A DNA stretch of 64,000 bases from Burkholderiales bacterium (GTDB lineage: Bacteria > Pseudomonadota > Gammaproteobacteria > Burkholderiales > Ga0077523). The notes under the pieces were generated by a model. That model was not told the origin of the DNA, searched no databases, and was given only the letters and a program-made list of their open reading frames with translations. Below are positions 27,670-36,711 of this stretch, in pieces (position 1 is the first letter of the stretch; each line of letters opens with the position of its first letter). Made by a program: the position numbers and the translations under genes. The stretch lies in the NCBI GenBank assembly GCA_022843925.1, contig JALHMS010000001.1, forward strand, positions 12,378-76,377, read 5' to 3'.

Positions 27670-28592
27670 GCACGCACGTGTCGCCCTCGCCGGGGGGGGG
27701 TGGCGTGTCGTTCCGGCAGCGGCTCGGGCTGTACTTCCGCCTGACGCGGCTCGACAAACCCATCGGCACGTTGCTGCTGGCATGGCCGACACTGTGGGCC
27801 CTCTGGATCGCCGGCGCCGGACGGCCGGACTGGAAGGTCGTGCTCATCTTCATGGCGGGGACGCTGCTGATGCGTTCGGCCGGCTGCGCAATGAACGACT
27901 ACGCCGACCGGGATTTCGATCCGCACGTGGCGCGTACGAAGCACAGGCCGCTGGCGACACGGGCGATCTCGACGAAGGAGGCGCTCGCCATCGCCGGCGG
28001 CCTGTCGCTCGTCGCGTTCCTGCTCATCATGCCGCTCAACGGGCTGACGATCGCCCTGTCGTTCCCGGCGCTGGCCCTGGCGGCCTCGTACCCCTTCTTC
28101 AAGCGCTTCTTCGCGATCCCGCAGGCGTACCTGGGCATCGCGTTCGGCTTCGGGATCCCCATGGCGTTCGCGGCGCTCACGGAGACGGTGCCGCCGATCG
28201 CGTGGGTCCTGCTGCTCGCGAACGTCTTCTGGACCATCGGCTACGACACCGAGTACGCGATGGTCGACCGCGCGGACGATGTCCGCATCGGCATCCGGAC
28301 ATCGGCGCTCCTCTTCGGGCGCTTCGACGTGGCAGCCGTGGCGATCTGTCACGGGGCGTTCCTGCTGATCCTCGCGGGCTGCGGTCTGTACATCGGGCTC
28401 GGGCCGGCGTGGTATGCCGGGCTCGCCGTGGCGGGCGTCATGCTGGCCCGGCAGGTCCGGGGCATCCGCAGCCGGGATCCCGCAGCCTGCTTCCGCGCCT
28501 TCCTGCACAACAACCGCGTGGGCGGCACCGTGTTCGCGGGGCTCGCTGCCGACGCCCTCATCTTCGGGAGCGACGCTTGGAACTCGGTCTGA
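27666..28592 (+). CDS. ubiA: UbiA, 4-hydroxybenzoate octaprenyltransferase
   Basis: This 308-residue membrane prenyltransferase joins the polyprenyl tail to 4-hydroxybenzoate in ubiquinone synthesis. Both aspartate-rich motifs are present: NDYADRDFD at 77-85 and YAMVDRADD in the second half. Several membrane helices lie between and after them. The start overlaps hyfI by four bases, so it is translationally coupled to the Ehr genes. Codons 9-12 contain a run of nine G (27692-27700), a slippage-prone tract inside the N-terminus. The frame is intact as given. Confidence 0.95.
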   Translation: MSTHVSPSPGGGGVSFRQRLGLYFRLTRLDKPIGTLLLAWPTLWALWIAGAGRPDWKVVLIFMAGTLLMRSAGCAMNDYADRDFDPHVARTKHRPLATRAISTKEALAIAGGLSLVAFLLIMPLNGLTIALSFPALALAASYPFFKRFFAIPQAYLGIAFGFGIPMAFAALTETVPPIAWVLLLANVFWTIGYDTEYAMVDRADDVRIGIRTSALLFGRFDVAAVAICHGAFLLILAGCGLYIGLGPAWYAGLAVAGVMLARQVRGIRSRDPAACFRAFLHNNRVGGTVFAGLAADALIFGSDAWNSV

Positions 28593-29365
28593 CGGGCAAG
28601 GTGGTGGTGGTGACGGGCGCGAGCCGCGGCATCGGATTCGCGTGCGCGGCCGCGTTCCTGCAGGAGGGTGCGCGGGTGGCCATCGTGTCCCGCGACGCGG
28701 GGCGCCTCGAACACGCCGCCGCCCGTCTGCACTCCGCGGGCGACTATCCCCCGGCCGCGATCGTGGCCGATCTGACCCGCCCCGACGAGGCGAAGCGCAT
28801 GGCCGAGGAGGTCCACGAGATGCTGGGCGCGACCGAGATCCTCGTGAACTCGGCCGGCGCCGCGAAGCGCTATCTGCCCGACGAACTCGACGCGTCGGCG
28901 TGGCACGCGGCGATGGAGGCCAAGTACTTCACGTACATCCACGCCATGGATGCCCTGCTGCCGGCGATCGTGAAGCGCGGCGGCGGAGCCGTGGTGAACG
29001 TGATCGGCATGGGTGGCAAGGTGGCTGGACCGATGCACCTTCCGGGCGGCGCGGCGAACTCCGCCCTCATGCTGGCGACCGTGGGCCTTGCGAGCGTCTA
29101 CGGGCCGAAGCGGGTGCGGATCAACGCGCTGAACCCGGGGGCCGTGCGCGGGGAGCGACTGTCGGAAGCGTTGCGCCTCGAGTCCGGGGTCCGGGGCGTG
29201 CCGGAGGACGAACTGCTGCGGATGGGTGAGGCGCGGGTTCCGCTGGGTCGCTATGCCACGGACGACGATATCGCCCAGGTCGCCCTTTTCCTGGCCTCGG
29301 AGCGCGCTGCGTACGTCACCGGCGCCGTGATTCCGATGGATGGCGGACTGAACCCTGTGCTTTGA
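28577..29365 (+). CDS. Short-chain dehydrogenase/reductase with atypical active site
   Basis: This 262-residue SDR-fold protein has the NAD(P)-binding TGASRGIG at 14-21, the NSAG motif and a C-terminal [10 protein letters not shown]. At the usual Ser...YxxxK catalytic site it instead reads [10 protein letters not shown]. Tyr is replaced by Gly and Lys by Asn. I recall a beta-proteobacterial group with this pattern, but its reaction is not known to me. The TTG at 28577 has GGGAG six bases upstream and overlaps ubiA by 16 bases. Its place between ubiA and ubiD suggests, but does not show, a role around quinone metabolism. Confidence 0.85.
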   Translation: MELGLTGKVVVVTGASRGIGFACAAAFLQEGARVAIVSRDAGRLEHAAARLHSAGDYPPAAIVADLTRPDEAKRMAEEVHEMLGATEILVNSAGAAKRYLPDELDASAWHAAMEAKYFTYIHAMDALLPAIVKRGGGAVVNVIGMGGKVAGPMHLPGGAANSALMLATVGLASVYGPKRVRINALNPGAVRGERLSEALRLESGVRGVPEDELLRMGEARVPLGRYATDDDIAQVALFLASERAAYVTGAVIPMDGGLNPVL

Positions 29366-29497
29366 GCGGCGTCTCTGGCGCGGCCGGAGCCGACGCGCGC
29401 GGCGCCGCTGATCGACACTTTCGCCGACTGTTTTTCCCCGACCCACTCATCCTGACCGGCACCGGCACGACCCGCCGGCTCCCCCGAGGATTCATCG

Positions 29498-30961
29498 ATG
29501 CGCTACCACGATCTCCGCGACTTCATCGCCCAACTCGAGCGCCTGGGCGAACTGAAGCGCATCCGCACGGAGGTCTCTCCCCATCTGGAGATGACGGAGA
29601 TCTGCGACCGGGTCCTCCGCGCCGGCGGTCCCGCGATCCTCTTCGAGCATCCGAAAGGGCATGCGATGCCAGTGCTCGCTAACTTGTTCGGCACGCCCCG
29701 CCGGGTAGCTCTGGGCATGGGCGAGGATTCCGTCGAGGCGCTGCGCGAGGTCGGGAAGCTGCTCGCGTACCTGAAGGAGCCCGAACCGCCGAAGGGCCTG
29801 AAGGACGCATGGGACAAGCTGCCGGTCCTGAAGCAGGTGCTGAACATGGCCCCGAAGGTGGTCTCGTCGGCGCCCTGCCAGGAGATCGTGCGGGAGGGTG
29901 CGAACGTGGACCTCGCGCGGATCCCGGTGCAGACCTGCTGGCCAGGGGATGCCGGCCCGCTGATCACGTGGGGCCTCACGGTCACCCGCGGACCGCGCAA
30001 GCCGCGACAGAACCTCGGCATCTACCGGCAGCAGGTGATCGGCCGCAACAAGGTGATCATGCGCTGGCTGGCCCATCGGGGCGGGGCGCTCGACTACCGG
30101 GATCACGTCCAGTCGAATCCCGGTGAACCCTTCCCGGTGGCGGTCGCGCTCGGAGCGGATCCGGCGACGATCCTGGGTGCCGTGACCCCGGTCCCGGACA
30201 CGCTATCGGAGTACCAGTTCGCCGGGCTGTTGCGCGGTGCCAAGACCGAACTCGTGAAGTGCCTGGGAAGTGATCTGCAAGTGCCCGCTTCCGCGGAGAT
30301 CGTTCTGGAGGGCCACGTTGCGCCCGGCGAGACCGCGCTGGAGGGGCCGTTCGGCGACCACACGGGGTACTACAACGAGCAGGATCGGTTCCCCGTGTTG
30401 ACCATCGACCGCATCACAGAGCGACGCAACGCGATCTATCACTCCACCTACACGGGGAAGCCCCCGGACGAGCCTGCCATCCTGGGCGTGGCACTGAACG
30501 AGGTGTTCGTCCCGCTGCTGGTGAAGCAGTTTCCGGAGATCACGGACTTCTACCTGCCGCCGGAGGGTTGCTCGTATCGGATGGCGGTGGTGTCGATGCG
30601 CAAGCAGTACCCGGGGCACGCGAAACGGGTGATGTTCGGGGTCTGGTCGTTCCTGCGGCAGTTCATGTACACGAAGTTCATCGTGGTGACCGACGACGAC
30701 GTGAACGTGCGCGACTGGAAGGAGGTGATCTGGGCGCTGACCACCCGAGTGGATCCGTCGCGCGACACGCTGCTGGTGGACAACACGCCCATCGACTATC
30801 TCGACTTCGCGAGTCCGGTGTCAGGTCTGGGCTCGAAGATGGGGATCGATGCGACCAACAAGTGGCCGGGCGAGACGAACCGCGAATGGGGCACGCCGAT
30901 CGAGATGGATGCGGCGGTGAAGCGGCGGATCGACGGGCTATGGGGCGAACTCGGGCTCTGA
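29498..30961 (+). CDS. ubiD: UbiD, 3-octaprenyl-4-hydroxybenzoate carboxy-lyase
   Basis: This 487-residue prenylated-FMN-dependent decarboxylase removes the carboxyl group after the UbiA step. Conserved UbiD features are [18 protein letters not shown], the metal- and prFMN-binding E...R...E region around [11 protein letters not shown], and the C-terminal [14 protein letters not shown]. The ATG at 29498 has GAGG eight bases upstream. It lies 132 bp after the SDR gene with no clear terminator between them, so cotranscription is possible. Confidence 0.96.
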   Translation: MRYHDLRDFIAQLERLGELKRIRTEVSPHLEMTEICDRVLRAGGPAILFEHPKGHAMPVLANLFGTPRRVALGMGEDSVEALREVGKLLAYLKEPEPPKGLKDAWDKLPVLKQVLNMAPKVVSSAPCQEIVREGANVDLARIPVQTCWPGDAGPLITWGLTVTRGPRKPRQNLGIYRQQVIGRNKVIMRWLAHRGGALDYRDHVQSNPGEPFPVAVALGADPATILGAVTPVPDTLSEYQFAGLLRGAKTELVKCLGSDLQVPASAEIVLEGHVAPGETALEGPFGDHTGYYNEQDRFPVLTIDRITERRNAIYHSTYTGKPPDEPAILGVALNEVFVPLLVKQFPEITDFYLPPEGCSYRMAVVSMRKQYPGHAKRVMFGVWSFLRQFMYTKFIVVTDDDVNVRDWKEVIWALTTRVDPSRDTLLVDNTPIDYLDFASPVSGLGSKMGIDATNKWPGETNREWGTPIEMDAAVKRRIDGLWGELGL

Positions 30962-30982
30962 AGGCGCTCACCGCTCCGCCCG

Positions 30983-31528
30983 TCACTCCTTCAGTTCGAA
31001 CGAGGTCTTCAGGGCGAGCGTGGTGTCGCGCACAGCGTCCTTCAGAGACACATCGACTGTCCAGGCGCCGACCAGGTCGTTGGGCTCGCCGACGAAATTG
31101 ATGATCGGGCCCGCGATCCGGATCCCGCCGGGCGGGCCCTTCAATTCGCCCTGAAGACAGGTGACATCGGCGGCATCCACGGGATGGCTGCCATCCGGGC
31201 GGGTCACCCGGAGGTCGCAGCGCACATTGGCCTGGTTCTGGGCATCGGGTGCCGGGTTCAGCACGAAGATGAGGATCGTCAGCTTCTCGCCGCGACGTAC
31301 CGATTTGCTCTCGGTCAGGGTCGGTGCGCCGGTCGCCGGGCGTTGCCAGCGCTCCAGCCAGTCGGCGTCGGAGGTGGCTGCAACCCAGCCACCGAAGCCG
31401 TTGGCGCTCTTCCTGGACTCCGTGTCGCCTGCCGGTTCGCCGTTCGCCCCGAGCCACGTGATCTCGTCGGCCTGCGCGCCTCCGGCGAGCAGCACCGAGA
31501 GGAACAATGAATTGATGAGTTGCTTCAT
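30983..31528 (-). CDS. Secreted protein of unknown function
   Basis: This is a 181-residue protein. The N-terminus [20 protein letters not shown] is a typical Sec signal peptide cleaved after AQA, so the protein should be periplasmic. The mature part has two Cys (VRCDLRV and VTCLQGE) that could form a disulfide. A beta-rich pattern ends in [20 protein letters not shown]. No family is recognised. It is convergent with ubiD (21 bp) and divergent from the 31720 gene. Confidence 0.7.
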   Translation of the reverse strand: MKQLINSLFLSVLLAGGAQADEITWLGANGEPAGDTESRKSANGFGGWVAATSDADWLERWQRPATGAPTLTESKSVRRGEKLTILIFVLNPAPDAQNQANVRCDLRVTRPDGSHPVDAADVTCLQGELKGPPGGIRIAGPIINFVGEPNDLVGAWTVDVSLKDAVRDTTLALKTSFELKE

Positions 31529-31719
31529 GGATTCGTCCGATGGAGATGGATGCCTGGGGGTTGGCCTTAGGTCGAGCTCCCGCACGGGCCCGGAGCCGCG
31601 GATGTTACGCTCGGATAGCCGGGACGACGGCATCGGTGTGGATCTGGGTGCCACGCCGACGTCAATGCTCCAAGGTTCGTCCCCTTGGCGCGTCGCAAGT
31701 TTCGAAGCAGGTCGCTCCC

Positions 31720-33795
31720 ATGCCGAATCTCCTGACGCACGAAACCAGTCCCTACCTTCTGCAGCACGCCGATAACCCCGTCGATTGGTACCCGTGGGGT
31801 GAGGAGGCACTCGCTCGCGCCCGCCGGGAGAATCGTCCGATCCTGCTGTCCGTGGGCTACTCGGCATGCCACTGGTGCCATGTCATGGCCCACGAGTCGT
31901 TCGAGGATCCCGACGTCGCAGCCCTCATGAACCGGTGGTTCGTGAACGTGAAGGTGGACCGCGAGGAGCGCCCGGACATCGACCACATCTACCAGACGGC
32001 GCACCAGCTGCTCACGCGACGTTCCGGGGGATGGCCGCTCACCATGTTCCTGGATCCCCGCGGGCGGCCGTTCTACGGCGGCACCTATTTCCCGAAGGAG
32101 GCCCGCTATCACCTCCCGGGGTTCGCGACCCTGCTGGAGCGGGTTGCCCGCGCGTGGTCCGAGCAGCGGGAGGATATCGATCGGCAGAACGACGAACTCA
32201 CGCGGCTGCTGGCGCAGACCGTCCCGCGCCCGGATCCCGATGGGGCCGTGCCCGGTCCGGCGATGATCCAGGCGGTGCGGGATGCTCTCGTCGCCCTGGT
32301 CGATGAGGTGCACGGCGGACTGGGCGGGGCGCCGAAGTTTCCGCATCCGAGCGAATTCGAGTTCCTGCTGCACCGGGCCGCGGCGGGGGACGCAGTCGTC
32401 GGCGAGGCGGTCCGACGCACATTCACCGGCATGGCCGAAGGCGGCATCTTCGATCATCTGGCCGGCGGATTCTGTCGCTACAGCACCGACGGCGAATGGT
32501 CGATCCCGCACTTCGAGAAGATGCTCTACGACAACGCGCCCCTCCTGCGGCTCTACGCGGACGTGTGGCTCATGGGTCGGGATCCGCTGTGCGCACGCGT
32601 GGTCGAGGAGACCGCCGGCTGGGTGATGCGCGAGATGCAGACGCCGGAAGGCGGCTATGCGTCGAGCCTCGATGCGGATTCCGAGGGTCACGAGGGTCGG
32701 TTCTACGTCTGGGACGTCGACGAGATCCGGAACGCGCTCGATGCCGAAGCATTCCGGATCGTGGCGCTGCGCTTCGGGCTCGACCGGCCGCCCAACTTCG
32801 AAGGGAGCCATTGGCATCTCCGCGTCGCGCGCTCCTGGACCGAGGTGGCCGCCGGGACGGGGTGCCCCGAGGCGCACTGCGCGGCGGTCGTCGATGCGGC
32901 GCGGTCGCGGCTCCTCGCAGTCCGGTCCGCTCGGGTCCGGCCGGCGCGCGACGACAAGATCCTCACCAGTTGGAATGCCCTCATGATCGAAGGGATGGCC
33001 CACGCCGGGCGGGTGTTCGGCCGACCCGACTGGATCGCGTCGGCCCGGCGAGCGCTTGCGTTCCTGCGGCGGTCGCTCTGGGTGGACGGGCGCTTGCTGG
33101 CCACCCACAAGGACGGAAAGTCCCACCTGAATGCCTACCTGGATGATCACGCCTTCCTGGTGTCGGCGCTGATCGAACTGATGCAGTCGGGCTTCGAGCA
33201 CGCCGATCTCCAGTTCGCGAAGGACATCGCGGACACCCTTCTCGCGCGCTTCGAGGATCCGGATGCCGGCGGCTTCTGGTTCACGTCGCACGATCACGAA
33301 ACGCTCATCCTGCGGACGAAGACCGGCCACGACGAGGCCACACCCGCCGGCAACGGCGTGGCCGCCCGCGCTCTGATCCGCCTCGGCCATCTGATCGGCG
33401 ATGCGCGCTACCTGTCCGCCGCCGAGCGGACGCTCCGAGCCTTCGCCCCGGCGATCACGCGCCAGCCGGCCGGGCATGCCGGCCTGGCGATGGCGCTCGA
33501 GGAGTGGATCGCGCCGCCGGCGATGGTCGTCCTCCGCGGACCCGCGGCGGATCTGCCCGCCTGGACCGCCGCGCTGGGCACGCACTACCGACCGGGGGTC
33601 GTGGTGATCCCGCTGGGCGAGGCAGTCGTGACCGGCGAGGGCATCCTCGACAAGCCTCTCGACGACCGGGTCAACGCGTGGCTCTGTCGTGCCGTTACCT
33701 GCCTGCCACCGATGGTCACGAGCCGACAGTTGCTCGAGGCGCTCGGGGAAGAGAATGCGAGTCCGGACGTTTCCACGGCCCCGCAAACCTCCTAG
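31720..33795 (+). CDS. Thioredoxin-domain protein of the DUF255/YyaL family
   Basis: This 691-residue cytosolic protein has an N-terminal thioredoxin-like DUF255 domain (about 1-165) and a C-terminal alpha/alpha-toroid like that of N-acylglucosamine 2-epimerases. The family hallmark [18 protein letters not shown] is at 10-27, and a CHWCH redox-like motif is at C50-C53. The substrate is not established for bacterial members. The ATG at 31720 gives the canonical [10 protein letters not shown] start. An open frame upstream adds unrelated residues. The cytochrome c gene follows after 42 bp, but it has its own promoter. Confidence 0.93.
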   Translation: MPNLLTHETSPYLLQHADNPVDWYPWGEEALARARRENRPILLSVGYSACHWCHVMAHESFEDPDVAALMNRWFVNVKVDREERPDIDHIYQTAHQLLTRRSGGWPLTMFLDPRGRPFYGGTYFPKEARYHLPGFATLLERVARAWSEQREDIDRQNDELTRLLAQTVPRPDPDGAVPGPAMIQAVRDALVALVDEVHGGLGGAPKFPHPSEFEFLLHRAAAGDAVVGEAVRRTFTGMAEGGIFDHLAGGFCRYSTDGEWSIPHFEKMLYDNAPLLRLYADVWLMGRDPLCARVVEETAGWVMREMQTPEGGYASSLDADSEGHEGRFYVWDVDEIRNALDAEAFRIVALRFGLDRPPNFEGSHWHLRVARSWTEVAAGTGCPEAHCAAVVDAARSRLLAVRSARVRPARDDKILTSWNALMIEGMAHAGRVFGRPDWIASARRALAFLRRSLWVDGRLLATHKDGKSHLNAYLDDHAFLVSALIELMQSGFEHADLQFAKDIADTLLARFEDPDAGGFWFTSHDHETLILRTKTGHDEATPAGNGVAARALIRLGHLIGDARYLSAAERTLRAFAPAITRQPAGHAGLAMALEEWIAPPAMVVLRGPAADLPAWTAALGTHYRPGVVVIPLGEAVVTGEGILDKPLDDRVNAWLCRAVTCLPPMVTSRQLLEALGEENASPDVSTAPQTS

Positions 33796-33798
33796 AAT
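33770..33798 (+). promoter_or_regulatory. Candidate sigma-70 promoter of the cytochrome c gene
   Basis: TTTCCA (33770-33775) and TAGAAT (33793-33798, 5/6) are spaced 17 bp, overlapping the end of the preceding gene. Transcription would start about 33 nt before the cytochrome c ATG. Confidence 0.45.
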
Positions 33799-33837
33799 TC
33801 GCCAGTTCTCATCGATCGACTCCGAAGGAGAAGCACA

Positions 33838-34161
33838 ATGAACACCGTTCGATTCGCTGCCGTCGCCGCCGCTCTGGCCTTCGCCGGTTCCGCCCACGCC
33901 ACCGATGCCGCCAAGGCTTCGGCCGTGATGAAGGGCAGCGACTGCATGGCCTGTCATGCCGAGGCCACCAAGCTGGTCGGGCCGTCCTACAAGGACGTCG
34001 CGAAGAAGTACACCGGTGATGCGGGTGCCGTCGACAAGCTGGTGAAGAAGATCAAGACCGGTGGTTCCGGCGTCTGGGGTGCGATCCCGATGACGCCCCA
34101 CCCGAACATGAAGGACGAAGATCTGAAGGTGGTTGTGGAGTGGATCCTCGCTCTGAAGTAG
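33838..34161 (+). CDS. Periplasmic class I cytochrome c (c551/c8 type)
   Basis: This 107-residue single-haem cytochrome c acts as a periplasmic electron carrier. A Sec signal peptide ends at SAHA (residues 18-21). Haem is bound covalently by C36 and C39 with axial H40 (CMACH). The distal ligand is M85 in GAIPMTPHP. The size and the WGAIPMTPHPNM motif match cytochrome c8/c551 donors to terminal reductases or oxidases. The partner is unknown. AAGGAGA precedes the ATG, and a strong terminator follows, so it is a single-gene unit. Confidence 0.95.
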   Translation: MNTVRFAAVAAALAFAGSAHATDAAKASAVMKGSDCMACHAEATKLVGPSYKDVAKKYTGDAGAVDKLVKKIKTGGSGVWGAIPMTPHPNMKDEDLKVVVEWILALK

Positions 34162-34191
34162 GCATCACCTGGGGGTGGGTCCCCGATGAAA

Positions 34192-34216
34192 AAGCCGGCC
34201 GGAAAGCCGGCTTTTT
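34192..34216 (+). terminator. Rho-independent terminator after cytochrome c
   Basis: The 8-bp stem AAGCCGGC/GCCGGCTT has loop CGGAAA and is followed by a T-run at 34212-34216. Confidence 0.88.
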
Positions 34217-34253
34217 CGTTTCCGCGAATCGAAGCACCGCGAAGGTGCTTGAA

Positions 34254-34282
34254 TTGACGGGCCCGCAGGCGGAGTCAATAAT
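34254..34282 (+). promoter_or_regulatory. Strong sigma-70 promoter of livK
   Basis: TTGACG (34254-34259) and AATAAT (34277-34282) have exactly 17 bp between them, each 5/6 to consensus. It is the best-matching promoter seen in the window. Transcription would start near 34289, giving a 50-nt leader before the livK ATG. Confidence 0.7.
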
Positions 34283-34298
34283 CCGCGCGCTTTGCAGA

Positions 34299-34314
34299 GG
34301 CTCCCCGGGGAGCC
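34299..34314. promoter_or_regulatory. Perfect 16-bp palindrome in the livK leader
   Basis: GGCTCCCCGGGGAGCC is a perfect palindrome just downstream of the predicted transcription start and about 24 bp before the livK ATG. It could be an operator for a dimeric regulator or a 5' stabilising hairpin. No regulator gene is nearby. Confidence 0.4.
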
Positions 34315-34338
34315 AGTCCCGATCATCGAGGAGACGTC

Positions 34339-35604
34339 ATGTCCCTGCACACCGTGCCCCATGCCAAGCGTCTCATAGCCACTGCCGCCGCCGTCTTCCT
34401 GCTCGCCGGGTGCGGCAAGGAAGAGGCATCCAAGACTGCGGAGCCCTCCGCGTCTGCCGAGGCGGTCGGCATCACCGTGAAGATCGGTCACGCGGCACCT
34501 CTCACCGGCGGCATCGCGCACCTCGGCAAGGACAACGAGAACGGCGTGCGTCTCGCCGTCGACGAAGCGAACGCGAAGGGCCTGACCATCGGCGGTCAGA
34601 AGATCACCTTCGAGATGCTCAGCGAGGACGACGAAGGGAAGGAGAACAAGGGCCCGATCGTCGCCCAGAAGTTCGTCGACGCGAAGGTGGCCGGTGTGGT
34701 GGGGCATCTGAACTCCGGCGTCACGATCCCGGCATCGGCCGTCTACAACACCGCCGGCATCCCCATGATCAGCGGCTCCGCCACCAACCCCAAGCTGACC
34801 GAGCAGGGTTTCGCGGTCACTTTCCGCACCGTCGGACGCGACGACCAGCAGGGTCCGGCTATCGCGAGCTACCTCTTCTCCGAGTACAAGCCGAAGACGG
34901 CAGCCGTGATCGACGATGCGACCTCGTATGGCGAAGGTCTGGCCAACGAAGTGGAAAAGGCGCTGAAGGCGGCGGGTGTGACCGTGCTTCCGCGCGAGAA
35001 GGGCAACAGCACACAGACGGACTGGAAGGCGATCCTCACCAAGCTCCGCGGCAAGAAGCCCGATGCGATCTTCTACGGCGGCATGGATTCCGGCGCCGGC
35101 CCGCTGATGAAGCAGGGCCGTGAACTCGGGCTGCAGGCGATCTTCGCATTCGGCGACGGTGCCTGCACCGAGAAGATGAAGGAACTCGCCGGGGATGCCT
35201 CCGAAGGCCTGATCTGCTCGCAGGCCGGGATCCCGGTGGCTGCAGCCAGCAAGGATTTCCTCGAGGCTTACAAGGCGAAGTTCAATTCCGATCCGCTGAT
35301 CTACGCGCCTTTCACGTACGACGCGACGAATCTGCTGATCACCGCGATGCAGAAGGCGGATTCGGTCGACCCGGCCAAATACCTCCCCGAGCTCGCCAGG
35401 ATCAGCATGGTGGGGTCGAGCGGCAGGATCGAGTTCGACGCCAAGGGCGACCGTAAGGATGCCGAGATGACGATCTTCACGATGAAGGCCGGAACGATCG
35501 TGCCGCTCGCCATCATCAAGTCCGGCCAGTCGATTCCCTTCGCGGACTTCACGAAGGGCGCGGCCGAACCTGCACCCGCGGAGCCGAAGGAAGAGAGCAA
35601 GTAA
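34339..35604 (+). CDS. livK: LivK-like substrate-binding lipoprotein of a branched-chain amino-acid-type ABC transporter
   Basis: This 421-residue type I periplasmic-binding protein has the leucine/isoleucine/valine-binding fold. It begins with a lipoprotein signal whose lipobox is LLAGC, followed by a KEEASKTAEPSASAEA linker. It should therefore be lipid-anchored rather than free in the periplasm, which is less usual for LivK of Gram-negative bacteria. The binding domain opens with VKIGHAAPLTGGIAHLGKDN. An acidic and proline-rich tail (EPAPAEPKEESK) ends it. The ligand could be a branched-chain amino acid, an amide or an aromatic acid. GAGGAGA precedes the ATG. A terminator separates it from livH, which would raise its level over the permease genes. 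Confidence 0.92.
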   Translation: MSLHTVPHAKRLIATAAAVFLLAGCGKEEASKTAEPSASAEAVGITVKIGHAAPLTGGIAHLGKDNENGVRLAVDEANAKGLTIGGQKITFEMLSEDDEGKENKGPIVAQKFVDAKVAGVVGHLNSGVTIPASAVYNTAGIPMISGSATNPKLTEQGFAVTFRTVGRDDQQGPAIASYLFSEYKPKTAAVIDDATSYGEGLANEVEKALKAAGVTVLPREKGNSTQTDWKAILTKLRGKKPDAIFYGGMDSGAGPLMKQGRELGLQAIFAFGDGACTEKMKELAGDASEGLICSQAGIPVAAASKDFLEAYKAKFNSDPLIYAPFTYDATNLLITAMQKADSVDPAKYLPELARISMVGSSGRIEFDAKGDRKDAEMTIFTMKAGTIVPLAIIKSGQSIPFADFTKGAAEPAPAEPKEESK

Positions 35605-35655
35605 GGGCGAGCGGGCGACAGGGCCGAAACCACCAGGCTGCCTTACCGGGAAACG

Positions 35656-35675
35656 GCACCTGCGGGTGCTTTTTT
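35656..35675 (+). terminator. Terminator or attenuator between livK and livH
   Basis: The stem GCACC/GGTGC has loop TGCG, then six T. The stem is short, so read-through into livHMGF is likely. This gives an excess of binding protein over permease, as known for other periplasmic transporters. Confidence 0.75.
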
Positions 35676-35718
35676 CGTTTGGTGCGGTCCATCGTTGCCC
35701 CCCACGGCGCAGACATCC

Positions 35719-36711
35719 TTGGACATCTTCCTCCAGCAGCTCATCAACGGCCTCACGCTCGGTAGCGTGTATGCCATCGTGGCCCTCGGCTACACGATGG
35801 TGTACGGCATCATCCAGCTCATCAACTTCGCGCACGGCGAGGTCGTGATGGTCGGTGCGATGGTGGCGCTTTCGGTGATCAGCGCACTCACCGGAGCCCA
35901 GATCGGGCTGCCTCCCGTCGTGATCGTTCTCGCCGGCATCGCCTGTGCGATACCCGCTTGCATGGCGATCGGCTACGGCATGGAGCGCATCGCCTACCGT
36001 CCGCTGCGCAAGGCGCCGCGCCTTGCGCCGCTGATCACCGCCATCGGGATCTCGATCATCCTCCAGCACGTTGCGCTGCTCGTGTTCAGCCGCAACCCGC
36101 TGTCGTTTCCGCAGATCATGCCCAATCCGGTGTTCGAGATCGCCGGCGCCCACATCAGCGCCGTGCAGATCGCGATCATCGGCGGGTCCGTCGTCGTGAT
36201 GGCCGGGCTCACCTTCCTCGTGTATCGCACCCGCCTCGGCATCGCGATGCGGGCGACCTCCGAGAATGTCCAGGTGGCGGGTCTGATGGGCGTGAACATC
36301 GACCGCGTGATCTCGTCGACCTTCGTGATCGGCGCAGCACTCGCCGCCATCGCGGGCGTGATGATCGGCACGTACTACGGCATCGCGCACTACACCATGG
36401 GCGCGATGCTCGGGTTGAAGGCGTTCTCGGCCGCGGTACTGGGTGGCATCGGCAATCTCGCCGGCGCGATGCTGGGTGGTGTGCTGCTCGGTGTCGTCGA
36501 AGCCATGGGTGCGGGCTATATCGGCGAGTTCACCGATCTCTGCCAGGCCCCGTGGATCGCCGGTCTGATGACCGAGCGCTGTGCAGACGGTGGCAACTTC
36601 GTGCTGTTCGGCAGCAACTACCAGGACGTCTTCGCGTTCCTCGTCCTGATCGCGGTGCTCATCTTCCGACCGTCGGGCCTGCTCGGCGAACGTGTGAGCG
36701 ACCGCGCATGA
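35719..36711 (+). CDS. livH: LivH-like permease of the branched-chain amino-acid-type ABC transporter
   Basis: This inner-membrane permease of about 330 residues has eight or so helices. The N-terminus DIFLQQLINGLTLGSVYAI is the LivH hallmark. The EAA-type coupling loop and GLKAFSAAVLGGIGNLAGAM follow. I prefer TTG 35719 because homologues start at this residue. TTG 35695, eight codons upstream, is the alternative. Neither has a good ribosome site. The stop overlaps livM (ATGA). Confidence 0.93.
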   Translation: MDIFLQQLINGLTLGSVYAIVALGYTMVYGIIQLINFAHGEVVMVGAMVALSVISALTGAQIGLPPVVIVLAGIACAIPACMAIGYGMERIAYRPLRKAPRLAPLITAIGISIILQHVALLVFSRNPLSFPQIMPNPVFEIAGAHISAVQIAIIGGSVVVMAGLTFLVYRTRLGIAMRATSENVQVAGLMGVNIDRVISSTFVIGAALAAIAGVMIGTYYGIAHYTMGAMLGLKAFSAAVLGGIGNLAGAMLGGVLLGVVEAMGAGYIGEFTDLCQAPWIAGLMTERCADGGNFVLFGSNYQDVFAFLVLIAVLIFRPSGLLGERVSDRA

